64,000 bases of DNA, taken from contig JAHLLQ010000001.1 of the NCBI GenBank assembly GCA_020444065.1, forward strand, positions 682,001-746,000, read 5' to 3'. The DNA is from a bacterium (GTDB lineage Bacteria > Sumerlaeota > Sumerlaeia > SLMS01 > JAHLLQ01). The position numbers and the translations under genes were made by a program. This document shows, piece by piece, positions 33,401 to 39,871 of this stretch (position 1 is its first letter; each line of letters starts with the position of its first letter). The notes below the pieces were generated by a model. That model was given only the letters and a program-made list of their open reading frames with translations. It searched no databases and was not told the DNA's origin.

Positions 33401-34340
33401 GCTGGTGGCCGGAAGCGGAATCGTGGCACTGTGCGCACTGGCCGAGACCGAAGTCCACGCCGGCGATGCCCGAGTCATCTTCACGGATGTTGCCGAGGTG
33501 CTGAGAACCCGGACCGTGGCAGTTCTCGCACTGAATCGAGCCATGGCCCTGAAGTTCGGCGGGAAGGTCGGCCCAGTGGGGATCGTTGTTGTTGTAGGCA
33601 TCGTTGACCAGGTCCGGAATGTTCGACAGCGGATAGCTGAGCATGTCCGCGATGTCGTCGAAGCCGTTGTTCACGGCCGCCGGGTTCAGATTGAAGCCGA
33701 CGGTGTGACACTCGAGGCACGATTCCGAATAATGGTTGGTTGTCTCGCCGTTCAGGTCCCGCTGGAACTTGACGGCGTGTCCCGATGTGATCCAATCGCC
33801 CAGCTTGTTCAGCCGATCGTTGGCGTTGTCATCGTGACAGCAACTGGTGCCGCAATTGGGGGGATAAGGTGCCGGGGGTTCCCAAGTGTTAAAAACACCT
33901 GCGCCCATCCACTCGCCCGCCCGAATGAGCACATTGACCGATTCGGTCGGGTTTGCGCTCCCGTCCAACGGGGTCAGGGTCACCGTGAAGTCCCCTCGCA
34001 TGTCGGGACGGAAGGTCACCATATCGCCCGTATTGCTGCTCAGGGCAGCGGACGAGCCGACCATGGAGGGCGTCAGGGCCCACTCATAGCCGGAGATTGT
34101 TGCCCCGGAAGCCGGATCGGCCTCCAGGTAGACTAGCTGCCCGATACCGACGATCGGCAGGCCTGAGTAGACCTCCGTGAACTCGTCATCGGGTGCGGCA
34201 GCGATGTCACGCGGCGAAACCGCCAGCAGTTCAATGTCTGCCAACGGTTGCGCGGGGGCTGCGGAAACCAGCAGGCTGCTCAACAGCCCGGCGGCTCCCG
34301 CGGTTACTAGTGCTTGGAGCAAATTCTTGCGGCTTTTCAC
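30477..34340 (-). CDS. Giant internally duplicated multihaem cytochrome c with Ig/PKD-like domains
   Basis: A 1287-residue exported protein (signal about 1-30) made of two homologous halves joined by a Thr/Pro linker (about 640-672). Each half begins with an Ig/PKD-like domain of about 115 residues (SPRDIAAAP..., SPRDLALDQ...; both contain VTFRPDMRG or VTFRPDKKG). Nine haem-like sites follow: first CX4CH (CGTSCCH, CATGFCH), then CLECH, CENCH, CAQCH/CARCH, CTACH/CIKCH, CTGCH/CSTCH, CGRCH/CMRCH, CVACH and CGECH/CKRCH. Each half closes with an EF-hand-like loop (DYDGDGTVEG, DYDGNGLVEG) and an MDLRGPVQ segment. In total that is 16 CXXCH plus two variants. GTG start with a GGAGGG site. It is probably extracellular or surface-exposed. 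I recognise no named homologue. Confidence 0.9.
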   Translation of the reverse strand: MKSRKNLLQALVTAGAAGLLSSLLVSAAPAQPLADIELLAVSPRDIAAAPDDEFTEVYSGLPIVGIGQLVYLEADPASGATISGYEWALTPSMVGSSAALSSNTGDMVTFRPDMRGDFTVTLTPLDGSANPTESVNVLIRAGEWMGAGVFNTWEPPAPYPPNCGTSCCHDDNANDRLNKLGDWITSGHAVKFQRDLNGETTNHYSESCLECHTVGFNLNPAAVNNGFDDIADMLSYPLSNIPDLVNDAYNNNDPHWADLPAELQGHGSIQCENCHGPGSQHLGNIREDDSGIAGVDFGLGQCAQCHDSASGHQQGFYQWGTSAHMISAEAAGGHAGETGSCTACHTAEGFKNIQVDGDAPVDLHGALGVTCTGCHDPHNSDNPHQLRLAGDFDLPSGDTFEDPGLGGLCGRCHNSRVEDVDATALGSFRGAHHGPQADMLLGKNAADFGLDFVGNSAHTTIVEDTCVACHMADGVGSGLTPPLVGEHTYSMRDTNGTADEGDDTLNVVNACGECHSELATTYDREARGDYDGDGTVEGIQSEVEGLLEIIADGLLNDPTHGSKFSLGSDGTIGISQGDFATLPDGLKYARYNYNYVVDDGSRGIHNTSYAVQSLQRAYFGIFNRPITDDYPEMDLRGPVQPTTLPPTPTPTPSPTPTATPTPAPESLAHIVIEGVSPRDLALDQSGNYTEASSGLDTVGIGNLIYMHAVEAGGTVHRAITGYTWSIAEAPADSVATLTEIDNTFVTFRPDKKGTYKIHLEIHTDVREGLSETLYEQVIYAANWQGAGVFEDDGAHLPECATGFCHGDSAGQDRLKVASDWVQSNHAQKLQKHLNGEYGSHYDVSCLECHSVGFDQNPLADNNGFDDIAEDIKFDLNQIPQMVHDAVTSGIPQFDNLPEELKSHASIQCENCHGPGEIHPYVLRAGNEKGVDGVNLNVEQCARCHDSNNGYQQLVWQWENSGHSAATPGHASTGSGCIKCHSGDGFVDVQVKGLPANPIDNPIGQTCSTCHDPHFSDIPHQLRLEGDLELPNGTDTYGVGLGGLCMRCHNSRRGDADDVYPTESHGPHRGPQGEVLIGTSAVSFGLDWAPSSPHYVAVEDTCVACHMAPPSESGPGVTTPPLVGSHTFSLRDTMGTEDLSDDVTNHENACKRCHLDIQSLDYPSHGDYDGNGLVEGTQTEVRGLMLILRDEFIADVPGTTYDEEYGPLHAPDFNALTDTQKAVLWNYNLAAQDGSFGVHNTSFTVQSLQRAYYPLTGNVITNDFPSMDLRGPVQDGFGGVITETWLVR

Positions 34341-34385
34341 CAGCGCGCCCTCCCACTAAATGGAGTCGTCTTGCAAACTTCAACA

Positions 34386-34412
34386 TCCGTACGAACGGAC
34401 ATTATTTTCCGT
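34386..34412. promoter_or_regulatory. Operator-like alternating half-sites before the giant cytochrome gene
   Basis: Three 5-base arms TCCGT, ACGGA and TCCGT lie in a row (spacers 4 and 8 bases) within the upstream region. The first two form an inverted repeat. On the minus strand an AATAAT (-10-like) lies between two arms, and TTGCTA (-35-like) sits 16 bases upstream of it. A binding site for a dimeric regulator overlapping a sigma-70 promoter is a reasonable reading, unproven. Confidence 0.4.
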
Positions 34413-34434
34413 ATCAAGAATATAGCAAAAAGAA

Positions 34435-34455
34435 ACCCCTCCAGTAGAGAGGGGT
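34435..34455 (-). terminator. Terminator after the NtrC-type regulator gene
   Basis: A stem ACCCCTC / GAGGGGT with a seven-base loop, followed on the minus strand by TTCTTTTT. It isolates the two-component operon from the giant cytochrome gene downstream. Confidence 0.8.
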
Positions 34456-34547
34456 AAGGCTATTACTCTAAGTCGTTTATTTGGAGATTTCTATTATGGC
34501 CGTTGCGGAATAGAAAGAGGCGCAACGCGAGATAAAAGGGTTTCGTG

Positions 34548-34563
34548 CCAAAAAGTGTGACAG
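34548..34563 (+). repeat. CCAAAAAGTGTGACAG motif, left copy
   Basis: A 16-base sequence found again with one mismatch on the other side of the two-component operon. Its reverse complement continues as TTTTTGGCACG, matching the -24 half of a sigma-54 promoter, but the matching -12 GC is absent. Role unknown. Confidence 0.45.
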
Positions 34564-34583
34564 CCCCGTCCCGCGAATACCGC

Positions 34584-36065
34584 CTACTCCCCTGTCTCTG
34601 TGCCCGTCCGGGCTGCTTTGCGCTGCTCCTGAATGACTTCCAGGTCGATATTGTGGCGATGAATCATGCGATAGAGTGTGCGACGGTGACAGCCGGCAGC
34701 CTCGGCCGCCCGCGAGATGTTGAAGTTATTGTCGACCAGCAGCGAGATCAGGTACTCGCGCTCGAAGCTGCCAACCATGCGATCCTTGATGTCGAACATC
34801 GAATCGCTGCCGGGATCCTGAGGCTGTGCCCCCGGGATGCCCTGAATATCGCGGACTTCGAGGGGGAGATCGCCGGGTTGAATCTCCGCCGCGCCGGTCA
34901 GTGTGGCCGCATGCTCGACGACGTTCTGAAGCTCGCGCACATTGCCCGGCCAGCGATAGGCTCGCAGTTTCTCGAGCGATTCGACGGAGATATTGATCGA
35001 TGGCAGATGATTGTCGCGGGTGAACTGGCGCAGGAAGTGGTTGGCCAGCAGCGGGACGTCCTCGATGCGGTCGCGCAGCGGAGGCAGATGCAGTGTCACG
35101 ACGTTCAATCGATAGTAGAGATCGCCGCGGAAGGTCTTCTCGCTCACGGCCTCGACAAGATCGCGATTTGTGGCTGCGATCACGCGAACGTTGACATCGA
35201 TTTCCTCTCGCCCGCCGATGCGCCGGAACCGGCGTTCCTGGAGGACGCGAAGCAGCTTGGATTGCAGCGAAATGGGCATTTCGCCGATCTCGTCGAGGAA
35301 GAGCGTGCCCTTGTGGGCAAACTCAAAGAGGCCTTTCTTCTCCGAAATGGCCCCTGTGAAGGCGCCCTTCGTGTAGCCGAACAGCTCGCTTTCCAGTAGA
35401 TTTTCGGGGAGGCTGGCGCAATCGACGGGGACGAAGATCTCGTTCCGGCGCGCGCTGAGGCGGTGAATGGCACGAGCGATGACTTCCTTGCCAGTGCCGC
35501 TTTCGCCGGTCACCAGCACGTTGACGTCGGTCCGCGAGACCTTGCGAACGAGTTCCAGAACGCGCTCCATGGCCGGACTGATGCCGATGATCCCTTGGCG
35601 CCATCCCTTCGATTCCTCATCCTCGGGAACGGGCGTCGCCGCTTCTTCCTGGCTGAACAGGCGGCGGGACAGCGCCTCCTGGATCTTCGTCATCAACTCG
35701 TTCATCGAGAACGGCTTGGTCAGGTAATCGGCCGCGTGGTGTTTCATGGCCTCGACGGCGCTCTCGATCGATCCAAACGCCGTCACGAGAATGACCGGGA
35801 TGTCCTTGTCGAACCGATGGACGGATTCGAGCACTTCCATCCCCGACCCGTTCGGCATCATCAGGTCGGTGATAACCAGATCGGGCCGGAAGTCCGTCAG
35901 AATCGATTCGATGCGGGTCGGATCGTCGGTCGTGACGCACTCGTGACCAGCGCGGCTCAACAGGCGCCGGTAGTTGTTAAGCATCTCGACTTCGTCATCG
36001 ACCACGAGGATGTGAGTCGCGCCGGCCGCGTTCTTTCCGTTGGTTCGATTGCCGTTCTTGTTCAT
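34584..36065 (-). CDS. Sigma-54-dependent response regulator, NtrC family
   Basis: A 493-residue transcription activator. The receiver domain carries ILVVDDEVEML and the phospho-acceptor in LVITDLMMPNGSG. The AAA+ domain has the Walker A GESGTGKEV (about 185), the sigma-54 contact loop GAFTGA (about 236-241) and the second Walker region GTLFLDEIGEM. The C-terminal Fis-type helix-turn-helix reads NISRAAEAAGCHRRTLYRMI. Its ATG overlaps the stop of the histidine kinase gene (ATGA), so the two form one coupled operon. It would activate sigma-54 promoters. A candidate sigma-54 promoter lies before the 9-11-haem cytochrome gene of this window. Downstream is a terminator, then the giant cytochrome gene. 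Confidence 0.95.
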   Translation of the reverse strand: MNKNGNRTNGKNAAGATHILVVDDEVEMLNNYRRLLSRAGHECVTTDDPTRIESILTDFRPDLVITDLMMPNGSGMEVLESVHRFDKDIPVILVTAFGSIESAVEAMKHHAADYLTKPFSMNELMTKIQEALSRRLFSQEEAATPVPEDEESKGWRQGIIGISPAMERVLELVRKVSRTDVNVLVTGESGTGKEVIARAIHRLSARRNEIFVPVDCASLPENLLESELFGYTKGAFTGAISEKKGLFEFAHKGTLFLDEIGEMPISLQSKLLRVLQERRFRRIGGREEIDVNVRVIAATNRDLVEAVSEKTFRGDLYYRLNVVTLHLPPLRDRIEDVPLLANHFLRQFTRDNHLPSINISVESLEKLRAYRWPGNVRELQNVVEHAATLTGAAEIQPGDLPLEVRDIQGIPGAQPQDPGSDSMFDIKDRMVGSFEREYLISLLVDNNFNISRAAEAAGCHRRTLYRMIHRHNIDLEVIQEQRKAARTGTETGE

Positions 36066-37531
36066 TTCCTGGTCTTCCTCACCGGCAGCCATACGGAGAC
36101 TTCACTCCCCTTGCCCGGCTTGCTTCGGACCTCGATCCGTCCGTCGTGCGCTCGCACAAGGCGCTGGCAGACCGCCAGGCCCAGTCCGGTTCCGCCCTTG
36201 TGGAATTTCGTGGAGAAAAACGGCGAGAAGATGCGGCTGACGTCTTCATCCGACATGCCGCACCCGGTGTCGGAAACGCTGAGCAGGACGCCGTCATTCT
36301 GTTCATACGCCGTGATCGTCAGGGTGCCGCCCTGCTCCATGGCGTCACGCGCGTTGAGCACCAGATTCAGCAGGACCTGCTGCAACTGGATCGAATCGCC
36401 CTGAACGGTAGGAAGATCCTGCAGAATCCGAACTTCGGTCTCTATCTCTTCTCTTTTCAATGCTTTACGGACCATCCCAAGCGTTTCTCGGATGATATCG
36501 GGGATCCGCACCTCGGTACGATTCAGCGGCTGGGGACGCGCCATATTAAGCAGGTGGTCGATGATATGCCGCAGCCGACTGGCCTGCGTGTGGACGACCT
36601 CGAAATCTTCGGTCAGCTCCTCTTCGGAGAGACTGCCGATCTCCATATTTATCAGTTCCAGCCGGCCCGTGATGATCCCCAGCGGGTTCTTGATCTCGTG
36701 CGCGACACTGGCGAGCAACTCGCCGAGCACGGCAAGCTTGTCAGCTTGCTGGACTTGGCGCTGCGCCTCCAGGTTCTCCTGGTACTTGAGTTGCAGCAAA
36801 GAAATCAAACGGTTGAAGTTCTCGGCCACTCGCGTCAGCGGGTCCGGGCAGGCAAGCAGGAAGACTTCACACTTGCTGCAGTAGCGGAACTTCGAAATCG
36901 GATCCTTCTCGTCCGCATGATCGGGGCAGAGGGTATTGGGCAATTCCCAACACCGCAGGCTCTCGCCGTTGAAGGCCGGACATTCGGGCCGGGTGCAGTC
37001 CTTCACGTCCTGACATGGCTTAAGGTTATCGTTCGTCAGTCGAAGCCGAAGGATGTTTCCGTTCGGACCTGTCTCGAGATACTGGATGACCTTGCCGACC
37101 AGGTTCTCGACCTCTCGATCGAGCATCTTCACTGCACCCTGGCATCCCTCGTCCGTAGGGACAGGCTCCATCTCTTCGACGATCAGCAGGCTGTTGTCCT
37201 GGGGGTCGCGCATCGGCCACGCGCGAACATGGAAGAAATTCGCGCCATCGAACTCGTGTGGGGCGCGGTAGAATCGCTGTGCCCGAGAGTGGCCACGCAA
37301 GACCTGGCCGACCGGCCAAACGACCCGCTCGGCTCCGTCCGGTGGCATATCCAGAATCTTCCTGTTCTCATCTCGATAGGCCGGATAGGCTTCCCGGCGG
37401 TCGGGCGTGTTGTCCCAGATGACGTTCAGGCGCACATCGAAGATGCGCACGGCACGAGGCTGCGCGCTCCAATAGGCTTGGAGGAGACCAAAGGAATAGT
37501 TTTCTCTAATCGAGGGGTCGATTGTTGCCAT
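36062..37531 (-). CDS. Soluble sensor histidine kinase with cysteine-rich domain
   Basis: A 489-residue kinase without evident membrane helices. The N-terminal part (about 12-115) is PAS-like (AVRIFDVRLNVIWDN, and FHVRAWPMRDPQDNSLLIVE). Next is a cysteine cluster (about 174-230): CQDVKDCTRPEC, CWELPNTLC, YCSKCEVFLLAC. This resembles the Cys-Trp-containing metal or redox-binding segments of delta-proteobacterial sensors. HisKA follows with SVAHEIKNPLGI, then N-box LLNLVLNARDAME and ATP motifs DTGCGMSDED and GGTGLGLAVCQRLV. The cluster may bind iron-sulfur or another metal and sense redox state. It is coupled to the downstream NtrC-type regulator. ATG chosen over a GTG 33 bases upstream. Confidence 0.92.
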   Translation of the reverse strand: MATIDPSIRENYSFGLLQAYWSAQPRAVRIFDVRLNVIWDNTPDRREAYPAYRDENRKILDMPPDGAERVVWPVGQVLRGHSRAQRFYRAPHEFDGANFFHVRAWPMRDPQDNSLLIVEEMEPVPTDEGCQGAVKMLDREVENLVGKVIQYLETGPNGNILRLRLTNDNLKPCQDVKDCTRPECPAFNGESLRCWELPNTLCPDHADEKDPISKFRYCSKCEVFLLACPDPLTRVAENFNRLISLLQLKYQENLEAQRQVQQADKLAVLGELLASVAHEIKNPLGIITGRLELINMEIGSLSEEELTEDFEVVHTQASRLRHIIDHLLNMARPQPLNRTEVRIPDIIRETLGMVRKALKREEIETEVRILQDLPTVQGDSIQLQQVLLNLVLNARDAMEQGGTLTITAYEQNDGVLLSVSDTGCGMSDEDVSRIFSPFFSTKFHKGGTGLGLAVCQRLVRAHDGRIEVRSKPGKGSEVSVWLPVRKTRK

Positions 37532-37867
37532 CGTTATCCGGGAACCCAGCGCGGGCAGAGCCACCTATGCTTCAGTGCGTATATTACCAAGTAGGCGGCG
37601 AATGCAAGCGCAAGTCAGTGTGACATCGTTGCCTCGCTGTTGCTCCTTGCGCATATCACGATATTTATCCTCCGGATTGTCCGAACTGGAGTCAAGGGAA
37701 GCGTTCCAAAAAGTGGGACAGAGATGTCACTGTAGGCGGAACCGTGGGCGACTCGAATGGCACGGGGTAACGGGAACCTCATCATATACGAAGACGAAAG
37801 GCACTTGCGCTCGGGGGGGGAGTCTTGTCAGCGTGTGGGATTGGATGAGAAAGGAAGAAGACGTAAT
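37532..37867. other. Divergent intergenic region, kinase operon versus CARF gene
   Basis: About 335 bases separating divergent genes. It contains the right copy of the CCAAAAAGTG motif and a run of eight G residues (37813-37820) 48 bases before the CARF gene start. I see no convincing promoter pair. An in-frame GTG extension of the CARF gene reaches into it but has no family similarity. Confidence 0.5.
37706..37721 (+). repeat. CCAAAAAGTGGGACAG motif, right copy
   Basis: It differs by one base from the copy beyond the other end of the kinase-regulator operon. Both lie on the same strand and in non-coding DNA. It could be a regulator site or part of a dispersed short repeat. Confidence 0.45.
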
Positions 37868-39271
37868 ATGGCAAAGAAGCAAACTGGCCGCTCCAAGGCC
37901 GATGGCACAGCCCACCTGGTCTCGATCGGAACCTCTTTCAGCGCACCGCGCGAGGGCGATCTGGTAGATACGCTGATCGCGGATATCAAGTCGATGAAGC
38001 CGGAGCGCCTGGGTGTGCTGGCGACGGCCGATAGCCACGACAATGCGGAGCGCCTGATCAAGGGCGTCGGAATCAATCGTCGGCGAACAGAGATTATTGA
38101 GCTGGAGAGCGCCCAGAGCCTGAACGAGGCATACACGGCGACCAGCGCCTATATTAATCGACTGGAAGAATTGGGCTACGACGCTGGGCACCTCGTTGTG
38201 CATTACACGGCAGGAACAAAGGTCATGGCGTCGGGCATGGTGCTGGCCGCGGCCAGCAGCGGGTGCCAGTCGCTGCGTTACCTGTATTCGCGTGGCCCGG
38301 GGGCGGGTTCGGAGCCGGTGATCACAACTGCAAAGGCCGTTCGCGCCGAGGGCGATCTGCGCATGGCGCGAATGCTGATGCGCGAGTTGCGTTTCCGCGC
38401 CGCCTCGGAGATTCTGCAGCGCTTCGATCCGGAGCTTCTGACGAAGGACGATGCGAATCTCTACCGGGCACTGACCGATCTGGCGCCGGGTTATGCGGCT
38501 TGGGACAACTTCCGCGTTCGCACGTTCCTGCGGCACTATCGCGCGGCTCGGACAAAGGGCCGGGCAGCGGGTGAATTTGAGCTCTCTCAAGAAGCGATTG
38601 GTGCGCTGGACAAGGTCGCTCGAGTAGAACAGTCGGTCGGCGTTTATCCGGTCGAGCTGATTTTCGATCTCTACAATAACGCGATCCGCCGGTTGATGGA
38701 ACGTCGCACTGATGATGCACTGACGCGCCTTTACCGTGCTGCAGAATTGTTCGCCCAGAACGTTCTGCTGGCGCATCACAAGATTCGGACAGACGATGTG
38801 GACATCCGCAAGGTGCCCCCGCGCGACCGCGTGGTCTTCGAGGCTCTGCGCCGAATGGATGACGTAAAGATCAAGCTGGGCTTGCGGAAATCGTACGAAC
38901 TGCTCGCGATCCTGGATAATCCCGTGGGCAACGCATTCATCAAGAATCAGCGTTTGAGCGAGGTGCTGCAGGAGCGACGCCATCTTGTGCTGGCGCACGG
39001 CACGAAGCCTGCTCCCACCAAGGTTGCCCTGGACATGATCGACCAGATGAAGGGGCTGTTGAAGCTGGAGATCAAGGACTTCGACGATCGAGCAGCCTTG
39101 CAGCAGTTCCCCTGGATCGACAATGAAAGCGTTCTGGCTCGCCTGCGCACGACGCGCAACGAGCAGGAACCGGTTCCAAGCGATGTAGAGGAGGCGGGGC
39201 GGCGCCGGGCGAGGCGTGCAGGAGGCCGAAGAGGCTCGGCAAGGGGTCGGAAGTCACCCAAAAGAGGCTAG
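37868..39271 (+). CDS. CARF-HEPN protein, TIGR02710/Csm6-like, without CRISPR neighbours
   Basis: A 467-residue protein. The N-terminal Rossmann-like part starts AHLVSIGTSFSAPREGDLVD and contains HLVVHYTAGTKVMASGMVLA. The latter corresponds to the (D/H)YTGGTK-MS motif of TIGR02710 CARF proteins, which bind cyclic oligoadenylate. The C-terminal helical half has RRHLVLAHGTKPA (about 369-381), the R-x4-6-H pattern of HEPN ribonucleases. A basic tail (about 445-467, many Arg) ends the protein. A cyclic-nucleotide-activated RNase is inferred. No cas gene or repeat array lies in the window. The ATG giving MAKKQTG has an AGGAAGA site. A cupin gene follows in the same direction, 12 bases on. Confidence 0.75.
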   Translation: MAKKQTGRSKADGTAHLVSIGTSFSAPREGDLVDTLIADIKSMKPERLGVLATADSHDNAERLIKGVGINRRRTEIIELESAQSLNEAYTATSAYINRLEELGYDAGHLVVHYTAGTKVMASGMVLAAASSGCQSLRYLYSRGPGAGSEPVITTAKAVRAEGDLRMARMLMRELRFRAASEILQRFDPELLTKDDANLYRALTDLAPGYAAWDNFRVRTFLRHYRAARTKGRAAGEFELSQEAIGALDKVARVEQSVGVYPVELIFDLYNNAIRRLMERRTDDALTRLYRAAELFAQNVLLAHHKIRTDDVDIRKVPPRDRVVFEALRRMDDVKIKLGLRKSYELLAILDNPVGNAFIKNQRLSEVLQERRHLVLAHGTKPAPTKVALDMIDQMKGLLKLEIKDFDDRAALQQFPWIDNESVLARLRTTRNEQEPVPSDVEEAGRRRARRAGGRRGSARGRKSPKRG

Positions 39272-39283
39272 AGACAGGCAAAG

Positions 39284-39793
39284 GTGCTCCGATTGTCAGC
39301 AGAGGAAGTCATCAAGACACTCCAGCTGATCCCGCATCCGGAAGGCGGGTTCTATCGGGAGATCTTTCGTTCCGACGTGCGCGTGCAACACCCGAATGTG
39401 CCGCCGGGCGAGGAACGAGAGCGCGCAGCCAGCACGCTGATCTACTTCCTGCTGGAAGCGAAGGACTTCTCGGCGTTCCATCGAGTGCGGTCTGAGGAGA
39501 CATGGCACCTCTACGGCGGCGGACCATTGGAACTGCACCTGATTCACCAGCATGGTGAATATGAGCAGCGGATCCTGCGTCGGGACCTGGGCGCCGGATT
39601 CTCGCCTCAGACAACAGTCGACGCAAATGTCTGGCAGGCAGCGTGCCCCGCTCCCAATGTGGAGTGGGTTCTGTGCGGCTGCACGGTTGCACCGGGATTT
39701 GAGTTTGCCGATTTCTCGATGGCGAGCCGGAAGGAACTGACGCTCAGCTATCCGGAGTGCCAAGAGATCATCAACCGATTCACGCGGGAATGA
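39284..39793 (+). CDS. Cupin, DUF985 family
   Basis: A 169-residue single-domain cupin. Family signs are IPHPEGGFYREIFRSD at the N-terminus, STLIYFLLEAKDFSAFHRVR, EETWHLYGGGPLELHLI and CTVAPGFEFADFSMASRKEL near the C-terminus. Related structures (yeast YML079w type) have a jelly-roll pocket, but the reaction is unknown. The GTG start lies 12 bases after the CARF-HEPN gene, so the two are probably cotranscribed. Whether that link is functional is unknown. A terminator follows. Confidence 0.88.
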   Translation: MLRLSAEEVIKTLQLIPHPEGGFYREIFRSDVRVQHPNVPPGEERERAASTLIYFLLEAKDFSAFHRVRSEETWHLYGGGPLELHLIHQHGEYEQRILRRDLGAGFSPQTTVDANVWQAACPAPNVEWVLCGCTVAPGFEFADFSMASRKELTLSYPECQEIINRFTRE

Positions 39794-39812
39794 CACCAAT
39801 AGACTAGAACGC

Positions 39813-39845
39813 AACGCGCCCCGTCACTGATCGACGGGGCGCGTT
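39813..39845. terminator. Bidirectional terminator after the cupin gene
   Basis: A perfect 13-bp stem AACGCGCCCCGTC / GACGGGGCGCGTT with a seven-base loop, followed on the plus strand by TTCATTTCC. It lies between the convergent cupin and pseudo-protease genes. Confidence 0.85.
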
Positions 39846-39871
39846 TTCATTTCCTAACTGGCTCACAGGGA

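Noticed and set aside
34536-34558. Sigma-54 promoter on the minus strand at TTTTTGGCACG
   Set aside because: The -24 half is perfect but the GC expected ten bases after GG is missing (CCTTT instead), and a terminator lies between it and the next gene.
37560-39300. Possible CRISPR locus around the CARF-HEPN gene
   Set aside because: No repeat-spacer array and no cas gene is seen; neighbours are a kinase operon and a cupin.
39284-39793. Cupin as an accessory gene of the CARF system
   Set aside because: Only adjacency supports it; DUF985 cupins have no known link to cyclic-oligonucleotide signalling, so I kept it as a separate gene.
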